DNA of 64,000 nucleotides from Vibrio mediterranei. GTDB taxonomy: Bacteria > Pseudomonadota > Gammaproteobacteria > Enterobacterales > Vibrionaceae. The notes under the pieces were generated by a model that saw only the letters and a program-made list of their open reading frames with translations, was not told the origin of the DNA and ran no database searches. Location: the NCBI RefSeq assembly GCF_900088415.1, contig NZ_FLLQ01000005.1, positions 124,001-188,000 on the forward strand. Reading direction: 5' to 3'. This document shows, one piece after another, positions 1 to 8,278 of this stretch. Each line of letters opens with the position of its first letter. Position 1 is the first letter of the stretch. A program made the translations under genes and the position numbers.

Positions 1-310
1 TGGCGACAAGAAGATCCTAATGCTTGATGAACCAACATCTGCACTTGACCTTGCGCATCAACACAACACATTAGCTATCGCCCGTGAGCTAGCTGACAAC
101 CACAACACTGCGGTAGTAGTTGTTTTGCACGACTTGAATCTCGCCTCTCAGTACTCCGATAGAATCGTTATTTTACACAACGGCAAATTGGTAGCCGATG
201 GTGCTCCAAAAAATGCCATCAATAGTGAGATGATTGAGCGAGTATATGGCTACAAAACCATTATTACTCGACATCCGCAACTTGGCTTTCCGGTCGTATT
301 AGCAAGTTGA
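1..310 (+). CDS. hutD: Heme ABC transporter ATP-binding protein, C-terminal part (5' end outside window)
   Basis: The reading frame is open from the window edge, so only about the last 100 residues are present. It begins just before the Walker B segment (MLDEPTSALD), followed by the D-loop and the H-loop histidine in VVVVLHDLNLA. This is the nucleotide-binding subunit of an importer of the iron-siderophore/heme/B12 class, powering uptake through an inner-membrane permease. The end (HPQLGFPVVLAS) resembles HmuV/HutD heme ATPases, and a TetR gene next to hutBCD is known in Vibrio cholerae, which supports heme as substrate. A ferric-siderophore ATPase is the alternative because the Walker A half is missing. 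It is followed by a strong terminator. Confidence 0.65.
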   Translation, partial: GDKKILMLDEPTSALDLAHQHNTLAIARELADNHNTAVVVVLHDLNLASQYSDRIVILHNGKLVADGAPKNAINSEMIERVYGYKTIITRHPQLGFPVVLAS

Positions 311-343
311 TTAGACTGACAACTATTGGTTTTCATCAGCAAT

Positions 344-376
344 AAAAAAACCGCTTGTGAACAAGCGGTTTTTTTA
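344..376. terminator. Bidirectional intrinsic terminator
   Basis: A perfect GC-rich stem (CCGCTTG / CAAGCGG) lies between an A-run and a T-run, so it can stop both the heme ATPase gene and the convergent TetR gene. Confidence 0.9.
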
Positions 377-388
377 TGCGAGCGTTGG

Positions 389-850
389 TTACTTTGACAA
401 CTGAATCAATGAACGACCAATCAACCATTCTAGTTCTTTATCACTGCCTTCGCCGTATTGAGACTCTACTAGTTTGTACAGCCTATCTATACCTTTCGAC
501 GCAAACTCATGCGAGTTTTCAGAAGTAACAATATGATGGAAAAGTAGCTTCAAGATCGCCAAGAATTCTGGATTCTTCAACGACTCAATCCAACTGCCAG
601 TAAAACCAGTGATTCCTTTTTCAAATTCCAAGTGTTCCACGAACATCTTGAAAATGCGACCATCAAGCGCTGCCGTAAAGTCGGTTTTCTTTGGAAAATG
701 GTGACTAATACCGGTTCGCGAAATACCTGTCTGTTGGCTCAAAGTGGTGTACGACATCTTGTCGTATCCTAGTCGGATGATCTGATCAACGACCGCTTCC
801 ATAATTTTCTGGATCGTAATCTCAGTATCTTCTTTACTACGCTTTGGCAT
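389..850 (-). CDS. TetR/AcrR-family transcriptional regulator
   Basis: A 153-residue protein with a TetR-type helix-turn-helix at about residues 15-60; the recognition helix lies near TGISRTGISHHFPKKTDFT. The C-terminal ligand domain is short for the family (usually 190-210 residues) and matches no known ligand class that I recognise. It faces the heme ATPase gene and the two share a terminator. V. cholerae also has a TetR gene close to hutBCD, so a link to heme is possible but not shown. The leader contains a CTATACC/GGTATAG inverted repeat (892-923) that could be its own operator. Confidence 0.85.
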   Translation of the reverse strand: MPKRSKEDTEITIQKIMEAVVDQIIRLGYDKMSYTTLSQQTGISRTGISHHFPKKTDFTAALDGRIFKMFVEHLEFEKGITGFTGSWIESLKNPEFLAILKLLFHHIVTSENSHEFASKGIDRLYKLVESQYGEGSDKELEWLIGRSLIQLSK

Positions 851-1370
851 CTTAAAGCTCTTCTCTTATCGTTATGTGCGTTCACTGTATGCTATACCAT
901 AATTAAAGCAGTACTCGGTATAGTTTTCTATTCATTAACGTATCGATTTGTTAAAACTCAGTTTACGGCACCTGAGGCGAATTATTAGCTAAACTCATGA
1001 ACACTATGCGTTTCATTGAGAATATTATAAAAAACAAACCATTGATTAATAAGTTATAAAGTCTAACACTTCTCTGATATTGATAAACTAGTCTGTACTA
1101 CATCACTAGTGCGCAAGTCTCATTTATGAGAACCCGATCACAAAGATGCACTATTACTTGCATAATAAAAAAATATTAAAAAGCAATGACTTATAGTAAT
1201 TCGATATATCACTTGTCGCTTAATTAGATAAAAATAGTTAACGTTTAGAAAATTTCTGTTACAAAACCGTATATTAACGCAATGACCTAATCCTTTGATC
1301 AGGTATTTATTACTGGATACCTTATTTCCACAGATATAGAATAAACACAGATTTTGTAAGAGGTATCGTT
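851..1370. other. Long AT-rich divergent intergenic region
   Basis: About 520 bases without a convincing gene, between the TetR gene and the YfcZ-like gene. It must hold both promoters. Visible structure: an inverted repeat CTATACC (892-898) / GGTATAG (917-923), a small palindrome TCTCAT-TT-ATGAGA (1118-1131), and several A/T runs. No RNA gene or riboswitch was recognised. Confidence 0.5.
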
Positions 1371-1670
1371 ATGTCAAATACATATGAAGAGCCAACCGTA
1401 TGCGATGCATGTGGTGTAGCTGGTGAAATGGGCTTTATCATCAAAGAAGGCGACGACGTCGCCGAGGTACAGCTATTCAGTGATTCAAAAGCACAGTTAG
1501 AAGTTGAACTTCAAAAATATGTTGAGCTTGCCCAAGCGGTCTGTAAGAACGTTGAGTTTGAAGTTTCACCACTTGAAGAAAGCTCAAAAGAGCTCACAGC
1601 TCGATTCAAGTTCGAAGTCAGTGCAGAAAAACTGATCTTCGAACTGAAAACACGTTCTCTAGCTAGGTAA
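1371..1670 (+). CDS. YfcZ/YiiS family protein (DUF406)
   Basis: A 99-residue acidic cytoplasmic protein of the DUF406 family, whose E. coli members are YfcZ and YiiS; their function is unknown. The family pattern is seen in the N-terminal CDACGVAGEMGFIIKEGD and the central VEVELQKYVELA-like helix. The length matches the family (about 95-100). The ATG follows an AGAGG ribosome site. It stands alone, with a long AT-rich leader upstream and a terminator directly after the stop. Confidence 0.85.
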   Translation: MSNTYEEPTVCDACGVAGEMGFIIKEGDDVAEVQLFSDSKAQLEVELQKYVELAQAVCKNVEFEVSPLEESSKELTARFKFEVSAEKLIFELKTRSLAR

Positions 1671-1688
1671 CTAGAGCTTACGTAACAT

Positions 1689-1715
1689 CAAGCGAGCATT
1701 ATTGCTCGCTTTTTA
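1689..1715 (+). terminator. Intrinsic terminator of the YfcZ-like gene
   Basis: Stem AGCGAGCA / TGCTCGCT with loop TTAT and a T-run. The stop codon of the opposing DUF1496 gene falls in the loop, so that gene ends inside this hairpin. Confidence 0.85.
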
Positions 1716-1989
1716 ATTGCTTCCACTTAAGTTGACCATTCATTTCAAAGTCCTGCTCCGCTACACATTGCAATACTACCCCTTCGACATTAATCACCGA
1801 TCCTAACGAATACGCTTTGTCGTTGTAATAACAGACTCGCTTACCGAGTTTGGAGTCCGATAATAATACCGCAGCTCCAACATCTGCTCCTGGCGTGGTG
1901 ATGGTTTTAGCCGACGAGGGCACGGCGAAAGCACACACTATCGCGGTCACAAGGCCCAGTGATTTCCATTGTTTTCTCTTAATTTCCAT
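1699..1989 (-). CDS. DUF1496 family secreted small protein (YnjH-like)
   Basis: A 96-residue protein with an N-terminal signal peptide (basic KRKQWK, hydrophobic core, cleavage likely after SSA near residue 27). The mature part carries the DUF1496 signature KRVCYYNDKAYSLGSVI followed by a second cysteine in VVLQC; the pair could form a periplasmic disulfide. E. coli YnjH is a family member of unknown function. It is divergent from the repeat protein gene at 2034 with only about 45 bases between starts, so their promoters overlap. Confidence 0.8.
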   Translation of the reverse strand: MEIKRKQWKSLGLVTAIVCAFAVPSSAKTITTPGADVGAAVLLSDSKLGKRVCYYNDKAYSLGSVINVEGVVLQCVAEQDFEMNGQLKWKQLKSEQ

Positions 1990-2033
1990 TGCAAACTACC
2001 TACGTCGCTCTGATTGTATGGTATCTCATTATT

Positions 2034-2636
2034 ATGATTCGTTTTTTTGCTGTAATTACGGCAGCCTTTCTGTTCACCACCTTCTCTGTGGCACAAGATC
2101 TCGATCATTATAAGCTACTTAACCATCTTGATAATTATGGCAACCTTGACCTGAGAAATAAGCCGTATACAAAACTTCCCGACGGTCTCATCGTAAAAGG
2201 CAACCTCAATATCGCCAAGACACCTATTAGAATGCTACCCAATAATCTTGAAATCAAAGGTAGCTTAGATGCCTCAGATAGTTTAGTGGAATTCATGCCA
2301 AGAGGAACCAAAATCACAGGATACGCTAACTTTCTCGGAAGCCAGCTAAAAGCTTGGCCAGCTGGTGTTATTCCCGGTGGCTACATCAACCTCACAGATA
2401 CGCCCATAGCCAAATTACCAAATGGTATGTATGTCAAAGGCGACCTAAGTGTCATCCGCACTAAATTAACTGAGCTGCCTAATGGTTTGGTCGTTGAAGG
2501 CAACCTTTATCTGGGTGGTTCGCAAATAACCACTTTTCCTGAAAAGCTCACAGTCAAAGGAAATATCTATCTAGGCGGCAACACCATTATTCAATGGCCT
2601 GGCGACTTAACCTTGGGCGGTGCTGTCGCTCGTTAA
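2034..2636 (+). CDS. Secreted protein of eight 20-residue leucine-rich-like repeats
   Basis: The frame is open from 1989, but the ATG at 2034 gives a clean signal peptide (MIRFFAVITAAFLFTTFSVA) and is preferred; the ribosome site is weak for either start. After residue 36 the 200-residue protein consists of eight uninterrupted units of exactly 20 residues (about 37-196), consensus NLxLxxTxIxxLPxGLxVKG, ending four residues before the stop. This pattern predicts a small beta-solenoid related to bacterial leucine-rich repeats. No enzymatic residues or membrane anchor are seen, so a periplasmic or extracellular binding or scaffold role is inferred. No function is known to me. A terminator follows. 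Confidence 0.75.
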   Translation: MIRFFAVITAAFLFTTFSVAQDLDHYKLLNHLDNYGNLDLRNKPYTKLPDGLIVKGNLNIAKTPIRMLPNNLEIKGSLDASDSLVEFMPRGTKITGYANFLGSQLKAWPAGVIPGGYINLTDTPIAKLPNGMYVKGDLSVIRTKLTELPNGLVVEGNLYLGGSQITTFPEKLTVKGNIYLGGNTIIQWPGDLTLGGAVAR

Positions 2637-2663
2637 TGCCTTAACTTAACCACTAATGTATAA

Positions 2664-2697
2664 AACCGGAACAGTGAAAAAATCTGTTCCGGTTTTT
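2664..2697 (+). terminator. Intrinsic terminator of the repeat-protein gene
   Basis: An 11-base-pair stem (AACCGGAACAG / CTGTTCCGGTT) with a T-run. Confidence 0.9.
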
Positions 2698-2750
2698 CAA
2701 ATTCTACCAAGTGTAAGCTTTTACTACCGAAACGACAGAGGCTTTACACT

Positions 2751-2963
2751 ATGACATTTTTCACTTTCGTTGCTAATTACTTTCAAGCCACCTATAAATA
2801 TGAGGACAATAATAGCTTACTTGGAAAGCTGTTTTACGTCTCTCCAGCAGAGCGTGCCGAACGACTTAATGAGCTGTTTGGTACTGATGCATTTTGGGGG
2901 ATATCCACATATTCAGAGCGACATAAAGACTCCATCACAGAAAAACCGGAACAACGAGACTAA
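2751..2963 (+). CDS. Small hypothetical protein upstream of the sgrR-like gene
   Basis: A 70-residue frame with an AGAGG about 10 bases before its ATG; it ends 7 bases before the SgrR-like start, so the two are probably co-transcribed and perhaps translationally coupled. The protein has an aromatic N-terminus (MTFFTFVANYFQATY) and an acidic polar C-terminus, with no signal peptide, cysteine pair or motif that I recognise. It does not resemble SgrT. A second overlapping frame (2770-2967) is considered a shadow. The position between a terminator and the regulator argues that it is real. Confidence 0.5.
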   Translation: MTFFTFVANYFQATYKYEDNNSLLGKLFYVSPAERAERLNELFGTDAFWGISTYSERHKDSITEKPEQRD

Positions 2964-2970
2964 ATAATCA

Positions 2971-4575
2971 ATGGCAGCAGACAGGCGTAAACTTGAGCTC
3001 TACGAAAACCTTTTTAAGCAATTAGGGCCGGGAGACCATCGCATTACTATCGGAACAATTGCGGAGTATTTTCAATGCAGCGAGCGACACGCGCGAACGC
3101 TACTTAATCAAATGGAAACCAAGCAATGGTTATCCTGGACTCCTCTTCGTGGCAGAGGAATGAAGGGCAAACTCGTCTGCCTACAAGAACCTATCGAAGC
3201 CTGCTACAAAGAGGTAGAACAAGCGACCGTAGAAGGCAACTACGATATGGCGCATAAGCTGATTGGCTTCAACAATCGCAATGTCGCTAGTGGCCTCAAG
3301 CAGTATCTAACGCACGCGACAACAGCCAGCGAAGATACCATTTTTGCTCCCTTTCATCGCAAGCTCAGTTGGCTGCACCCTCATCACACTATGGAGCGTA
3401 CTGAACGTCACCTCATTCACGAGGTGTTTCAGACTCTAGTAAATTTCAGAGGAACTGAGTTAAGTGGTAACCTCGCCCACGCCTGGGAAAGCGATGATGA
3501 GAAGACTAGCTGGGTCTTTTATCTGCGTAGCGGCGTCGTCTTTCACGATCAGTCTCCAGTCACCAGCAATGAAGTAGTAGAGAGCCTAAAAGCTCTAACT
3601 CTCTCACCTTACTGGCGTGCGCTGTACGATCATATCGCTGACATTACTAGTCATGCTGCTAACCAAATCCAGATAACACTTAAGCACCCCGACCCTCATC
3701 TACCTAAGCTGCTGAGTAGAGCCGAGGCATCCATTATGCCTAAGCAATTTATCTATCGTGCAGAGAGTCATTTCAAACCGATAGGCTCAGGTCCCTTTAT
3801 GGTGGATGTGAGTTCTGAGAAGCTGCTTCGCTTGAAACGCAATCCGAACTTTTGTGGTCAGTCGGCTCTGGTCGAACATATCGAACTTTGGATTCACAAG
3901 GAGTGGGCGGAAGATAAGAAATGCGCTGAAAATTTCTTCTTCCTTAGCGATGAGCAAGTCCAATACACAGCGTCAACCTCTGATATTGGCTACTTTTTCC
4001 TGCTCATCAATAACAGAGCTCTACAGAATTCGTCATTTCAGCACAGCTTGGAGAGGTTATTTAACGATCAACTAGACTCACCGATCCCCTGTGATACACA
4101 TGTCGACTTTTGTTTTGAAAACAACAACGAAAACCGTTGGTTTTCACGCAAACTCATTAGTGCTCTCAAACAGCAAGACGTTACGGCAAACGGTACGCAA
4201 GTCGTCTATGGTCATCCAGCACCTAAACAAGACCTAGCCATTGGTGGCATTCGCTTAGAAGGAGATAGAACCACAAGTCTAATCGCTTTTTTTATGCTCT
4301 ATCCATATTGGCAAACAAACCTAACCTGGAAACAACAAGACCACTTGAAGCACACCCTATCGGCCGCACGCTCGGAGGCAGACACATCAAAGCAAAAGCA
4401 GATTCTCGACGCGTTGCTTACCTGGTTACACAAAAACCATGTACTGACGATTATTAAGTCAGAAGATCTTTCTTTGAGTATCCCTTCTCGTATTCGAGGC
4501 GTGGAAATCAACTCCATTGGCTGGTGCGACTTTTCCAAACTGTGGATCAAACAGAGAATGATACATTCTCACTAA
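2971..4575 (+). CDS. SgrR-like transcriptional regulator (wHTH plus solute-binding domain)
   Basis: A 534-residue protein in the SgrR architecture: an N-terminal winged-helix DNA-binding domain (about 1-110, YFQCSERHARTLLNQMETKQW) joined to a family-5 extracellular-solute-binding-protein-like domain (about 160-420) that lacks a signal peptide and so acts in the cytoplasm as sensor. E. coli SgrR (551 residues) activates the sgrS small RNA during sugar-phosphate stress; related proteins sense oligopeptides or sugars. No sgrS-like RNA was recognised next to it, so its target here is unknown. The gene is convergent with the lysR gene. Confidence 0.8.
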   Translation: MAADRRKLELYENLFKQLGPGDHRITIGTIAEYFQCSERHARTLLNQMETKQWLSWTPLRGRGMKGKLVCLQEPIEACYKEVEQATVEGNYDMAHKLIGFNNRNVASGLKQYLTHATTASEDTIFAPFHRKLSWLHPHHTMERTERHLIHEVFQTLVNFRGTELSGNLAHAWESDDEKTSWVFYLRSGVVFHDQSPVTSNEVVESLKALTLSPYWRALYDHIADITSHAANQIQITLKHPDPHLPKLLSRAEASIMPKQFIYRAESHFKPIGSGPFMVDVSSEKLLRLKRNPNFCGQSALVEHIELWIHKEWAEDKKCAENFFFLSDEQVQYTASTSDIGYFFLLINNRALQNSSFQHSLERLFNDQLDSPIPCDTHVDFCFENNNENRWFSRKLISALKQQDVTANGTQVVYGHPAPKQDLAIGGIRLEGDRTTSLIAFFMLYPYWQTNLTWKQQDHLKHTLSAARSEADTSKQKQILDALLTWLHKNHVLTIIKSEDLSLSIPSRIRGVEINSIGWCDFSKLWIKQRMIHSH

Positions 4576-4600
4576 GTCAATACTCGCTCTTACTCAGAAA

Positions 4601-4629
4601 TAGTGAGATATCAGAAGTAGTGAGATATC
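4601..4629. repeat. 17-base tandem duplication at the end of the lysR gene
   Basis: TAGTGAGATATC occurs at 4601-4612 and 4618-4629, giving a 17-base period. The copy junction overlaps the stop codon of the minus-strand lysR gene, so the last residues may come from a recent duplication. Confidence 0.6.
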
Positions 4630-5510
4630 GCTAAATAACGGGTTCGGATATGTTCTATCAACAGCCTCACTTTGTTTGGCGGTTGTCGAGTAAAAGGGTA
4701 AACGGCATAGATTCCCAAACGCTTACCCACTTGGTCAGGAAAAATATCCACCAGCTGACCATTGCGTATGTCATGGTATACCAAGCAGCGCGGGACATAC
4801 GCGATACCATGCCCACCTAATGCCGCCTTTCGCAGTGCAGTGGCATTATCAGTAGAAAATGAGCCTGAAACGCGCACGATATAGTTACCTTTATTTGCCT
4901 TAAACTCCCACTCTGAAGCTCCGGTGGTTTGATAAGCGTATTGCAAACAATTGTGCTGCGTAAGATCTTCAGGCTTGAGAGGTTTGCTGTTTTTCGCAAT
5001 GTAGGAAGGAGAAGCACAAACTACCCACTGAGAATCCAAGATATGACGCGCTATCAGGCTTGAGTCCTCTAGATATCCTGTACGAATAACAAGATCAAAC
5101 CCTCCATCCACCAAGTCTACAAATCGATTATCTAACGACATATCAACGGTGAGACCGGGGTGCATGTTACAAAATTCGGCCACAGCATCGGCTAAGATCA
5201 AATCACCGGAGATAGACGGCACGGACATTTTGATGTGACCACTAATATTCTCACCATACCCTGAAACTGATTCCATAGCCTCTTGGGTGGCTTGCTTCAC
5301 ATTTTTCGCACCATGAACAAGTGCTTTACCAGCCTCAGTGAGCGTTAATTTACGCGTTGTTCGATATAATAATTGGACACCCAATTCTTCTTCTAAACGC
5401 GCAATTCTTTTACTAACTACTGAATTTGTAAGGTTATTTTGCTCTGCCACTCGGCTAAAAGCACCTGTTTCTACCACCTGGTAGAACAGAATTAAGTCAT
5501 CTGCTCGCAT
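4611..5510 (-). CDS. LysR-family regulator, probably of the lactate operon
   Basis: A LysR-type regulator of 299 residues: winged HTH at about 1-60 (AFSRVAEQNNLTNSVVSKRIARLEEELG) and a two-lobed effector domain from about 90 to 290 (VDMSLDNRFVDLVDGGFDLVIRTG is typical of the CrgA/DsdC-like branch). A GTG lies directly before the ATG at 5510; the ATG is preferred. It is transcribed away from lldP, the usual arrangement for a LysR gene and its target, so lactate control is inferred. The intergenic palindrome at 5529-5551 is a candidate binding site. The C-terminus is altered by a short tandem duplication. Confidence 0.85.
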   Translation of the reverse strand: MRADDLILFYQVVETGAFSRVAEQNNLTNSVVSKRIARLEEELGVQLLYRTTRKLTLTEAGKALVHGAKNVKQATQEAMESVSGYGENISGHIKMSVPSISGDLILADAVAEFCNMHPGLTVDMSLDNRFVDLVDGGFDLVIRTGYLEDSSLIARHILDSQWVVCASPSYIAKNSKPLKPEDLTQHNCLQYAYQTTGASEWEFKANKGNYIVRVSGSFSTDNATALRKAALGGHGIAYVPRCLVYHDIRNGQLVDIFPDQVGKRLGIYAVYPFTRQPPNKVRLLIEHIRTRYLAISHYF

Positions 5511-5528
5511 CACATTATGCCAATTTTG

Positions 5529-5551
5529 GAAATAATCATTTTCATTATTTC
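5529..5551. promoter_or_regulatory. Palindrome between lysR and lldP (LysR-type or Fur-like operator)
   Basis: GAAATAAT-N7-ATTATTTC is a perfect 8-7-8 dyad starting 18 bases before the lysR ATG. The ATAAT-N7-ATTAT core fits a LysR-type site; the same stretch (5531-5549) also matches 14 of 19 positions of the Fur consensus. Confidence 0.6.
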
Positions 5552-5678
5552 TCTATATCAACAAAAAATAAAGGGATAAATTCACCCCACCTTAACAACC
5601 CTATTACAAAAATAATAAAGACAACTTCGCCCATTCACATAGTTGGAGTGGATGAGCTAAGACAAAAGGAAGTAACCC

Positions 5679-7370
5679 ATGTCTGAAACTCTATTAGCCC
5701 TCGTGGCATTTTCGCCTATCGTTGTCGCGGCCATCTTACTGGTCGGTCTCAATTGGCCCGCGAAAAAAGCTATGCCTGTTGCATTTGGACTTACCGTAAT
5801 TATTGCCCTATTTGCTTGGGATATGTCGGTCACTCGCGTTCTCGCGTCGGTATTTCAAGGCTTTGGAATTACCGTCTCCGTACTCTGGATAGTGTTTGGT
5901 GCAATTTTCTTGCTCAACACCCTCAAACATACAGGAGCCATCACCACAATTCGTAACGGTTTCACCGACATTTCCCCCGATCGTCGAGTGCAAGCTATCA
6001 TCATCGCGTGGTGCTTTGGCTCCTTCATTGAGGGCGCATCTGGGTTTGGAACCCCTGCAGCAATTGCAGCACCGCTGCTTGTCGCCATTGGCTTCCCTGC
6101 GCTAGCTGCGGTATTAATGGGTATGATGATTCAATCTACACCCGTCTCTTTTGGCGCGGTAGGTACCCCTATCATAGTCGGTGTAAACAAAGGTCTAGAT
6201 ACCCACAATATCACCGAGTCTTTGGTTTCTCACGGCGCTTCATGGGACATGTATTTGCAGCAAATTACGGCTAACGTTGCCATTATTCATGCCTGTGTTG
6301 GAACCCTCATGCCAGTTCTCATGGCAATGATGTTAACCCGTTTCTTTGGTAAGAATCGCAGCTGGACAGAAGGTCTAGACATCCTGCCATTTGCACTATT
6401 TGCTGGTGTTGCGTTTACTATTCCATATGCGCTTACAGGCATTCTTCTCGGCCCTGAGTTCCCATCACTCATTGGCGGGCTTGTCGGCCTAGCCATCGTC
6501 GTCAGTGCGGCAAAAAAGGGCTTCCTAGTACCGAAATCAAAATGGGATTTTGAAAGCGAAGATAAATGGCCAACTGAGTGGCTAGGTTCATTGAAAATGG
6601 ATCTTTCCGAATCAAACGGAAAGCCAATGTCAATGGCCGTCGCTTGGCTACCTTATGTGCTATTAGCCGTCATCTTGGTGGCGAGCCGAGTCAGCTCTGA
6701 GTTTAAAGGCTTCCTGACCAGAGTGAGTCTATCGTTCAGCAATATTCTCGGAGAGACTGGTATTAGCACCGCTATTCAACCTCTATATTTACCGGGCGGA
6801 ATCCTAGTGTTCGTTGCCTTGTTGGCAGTCATTATTCAATCACGCAGTGCGAAACCACTGGCCACCGCTTTTGGTGAATCGAGCAAAACGCTTATAGGAG
6901 CTGGCTTTGTTCTTGTGTTTACCATCCCGATGGTTCGTATCTTCATTAACTCTGGGGTAAACGGTGCCGATCTAGCGAGCATGCCTGTGACCACGGCTAA
7001 CTTAGCCTCTGCCATGGTTGGCGAAGCTTTTCCTGCGCTAAGTGCCACAATCGGTGCTTTAGGAGCATTCATTGCGGGCTCAAATACGGTGTCTAACATG
7101 ATGTTCAGCCAGTTCCAGTTCGAAGTTGCACAGACTCTTACTATTTCAACCACTGCTGTGATTGCATTGCAAGCGGTAGGAGCAGCAGCCGGTAATATGA
7201 TCGCTATTCATAACGTCGTCGCTGCCTCTGCTACCGTAGGACTACTGGGACGTGAAGGCCTAACGTTGCGTAGGACGGTTATACCCACATTCTATTACTT
7301 AGTCGTTACCGGTCTCATTGGATTGGCTCTGGTTTACGGCTTCCATTTCACCGATGCCTTGATGAACTGA
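5679..7370 (+). CDS. lldP: L-lactate permease
   Basis: A 563-residue integral membrane protein of the LctP/LldP family with about 12-14 hydrophobic segments. Family-typical stretches include [20 protein letters not shown] near residues 112-131 and the [14 protein letters not shown] region near 468-481. It takes up lactate (and often glycolate) by proton symport. Length matches E. coli LldP (551). An AAAGGAAG ribosome site precedes the ATG. It heads the lactate locus, with lldEFG and a D-lactate dehydrogenase downstream after a long hairpin, the same gene set known from Shewanella. Confidence 0.95.
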   Translation: MSETLLALVAFSPIVVAAILLVGLNWPAKKAMPVAFGLTVIIALFAWDMSVTRVLASVFQGFGITVSVLWIVFGAIFLLNTLKHTGAITTIRNGFTDISPDRRVQAIIIAWCFGSFIEGASGFGTPAAIAAPLLVAIGFPALAAVLMGMMIQSTPVSFGAVGTPIIVGVNKGLDTHNITESLVSHGASWDMYLQQITANVAIIHACVGTLMPVLMAMMLTRFFGKNRSWTEGLDILPFALFAGVAFTIPYALTGILLGPEFPSLIGGLVGLAIVVSAAKKGFLVPKSKWDFESEDKWPTEWLGSLKMDLSESNGKPMSMAVAWLPYVLLAVILVASRVSSEFKGFLTRVSLSFSNILGETGISTAIQPLYLPGGILVFVALLAVIIQSRSAKPLATAFGESSKTLIGAGFVLVFTIPMVRIFINSGVNGADLASMPVTTANLASAMVGEAFPALSATIGALGAFIAGSNTVSNMMFSQFQFEVAQTLTISTTAVIALQAVGAAAGNMIAIHNVVAASATVGLLGREGLTLRRTVIPTFYYLVVTGLIGLALVYGFHFTDALMN

Positions 7371-7388
7371 TTTAGGTTCAATTAACCA

Positions 7389-7453
7389 CGCACTTACCTC
7401 GTTTTTTGAGTGAAGTTGTGAATTATCTCAAGAAGGTAAGTGCGCTTATTTTT
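7389..7453 (+). terminator. Long branched hairpin after lldP (terminator or attenuator)
   Basis: Outer arms CGCACTTACC (7389-7398) and GGTAAGTGCG (7435-7444) enclose 36 bases that can form an inner TTGAG/CTCAA stem. A T-rich tail follows. It could end lldP transcripts, partly separating them from lldEFG. Confidence 0.6.
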
Positions 7454-7487
7454 CAGAATGTTACATCTAGTCTATATAAGAATATAA

Positions 7488-7503
7488 ACCCATAAAAATG
7501 GGT
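7488..7503 (+). other. Short leader hairpin before lldE
   Basis: ACCCAT-AAAA-ATGGGT lies between a TATAAG/TATAAA-rich promoter-like stretch and the GGAG ribosome site (7512-7515) of lldE. It has no T-run and does not cover the ribosome site. Confidence 0.4.
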
Positions 7504-7522
7504 CTGGTGCTGGAGCAAAGCA

Positions 7523-8278
7523 ATGCGAATCTATCCCTCAAAACCGAGCAAAGTTTATTTTTATGCCACTTGCCTCGTCGATGTATTTGACCCTGAAGCG
7601 GGTCTTGATGCGATGACATTGCTGAAGCAACAAGGTATCGATGTAGAGTTTGTTGAAAAACAAACGTGCTGCGGCCAGCCAGCCTATACCTCAGGTTATG
7701 AAAATGAAGCTAAGCAAGTCGCGCAAAGCCAAATGGACCTGTTCTCAGAAGAGATTCCTGTGATCGTATTATCCGGTTCCTGTGGAGGAATGATGCACCA
7801 TCATTATCGTCGATTATTCAAAGGCGATAAGAACCAAGCTCAAGTGGATAGCTTTTGTGACCGCGTCTTTGAACTCACTGAATTCTTGGTAAATGTTTGC
7901 CGTGTGAGGCTAGATGATAAAGGTCAACCAACGAGTGTTGTCATGCATACTTCTTGCGCTGCTAGGCGAGAAATGAACGTCCACGTTACCGCCACAGACT
8001 TGCTCAGCCAACTGTCCAATGTCGAACTGAGAATGCAAGATTACGAGAGTGAGTGTTGCGGCTTTGGTGGCAGCTTTTCGGTCAGACATCCAAATATTTC
8101 CCAAGCGATGGTTGAAGACAAGACTCGACACATAGAAGCAACAGCATCAGATACTTTAGTCAGTGCTGACTGGGGTTGCTTACTCAACATTAACGGCGCT
8201 TTTGAATATCAAGGCAAGGCCATCAAAGGCCGCCATTTAGCCTCATTCTTGCTAGAACGAACCCAAGGAGAATCATAA
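7523..8278 (+). CDS. lldE: L-lactate dehydrogenase complex subunit LldE/LutA
   Basis: A 251-residue cytoplasmic Fe-S oxidoreductase subunit with two CCG domains, each carrying a cysteine-rich motif (CCGQPAYTSGYE near residue 50 and CCGFGGSFSVRHP near 180). With LldF and LldG (LutABC, YkgEFG) it forms an NAD-independent enzyme oxidising L-lactate to pyruvate. GGAG is placed 7 bases before the ATG. The stop overlaps the lldF start by one base (TAATG), so translation is coupled. Confidence 0.93.
   Translation: MRIYPSKPSKVYFYATCLVDVFDPEAGLDAMTLLKQQGIDVEFVEKQTCCGQPAYTSGYENEAKQVAQSQMDLFSEEIPVIVLSGSCGGMMHHHYRRLFKGDKNQAQVDSFCDRVFELTEFLVNVCRVRLDDKGQPTSVVMHTSCAARREMNVHVTATDLLSQLSNVELRMQDYESECCGFGGSFSVRHPNISQAMVEDKTRHIEATASDTLVSADWGCLLNINGAFEYQGKAIKGRHLASFLLERTQGES

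Noticed and set aside
2770..2967. Alternative 65-residue frame overlapping the small gene before sgrR
   Set aside because: It has no ribosome site and overlaps the better-supported frame at 2751-2963.
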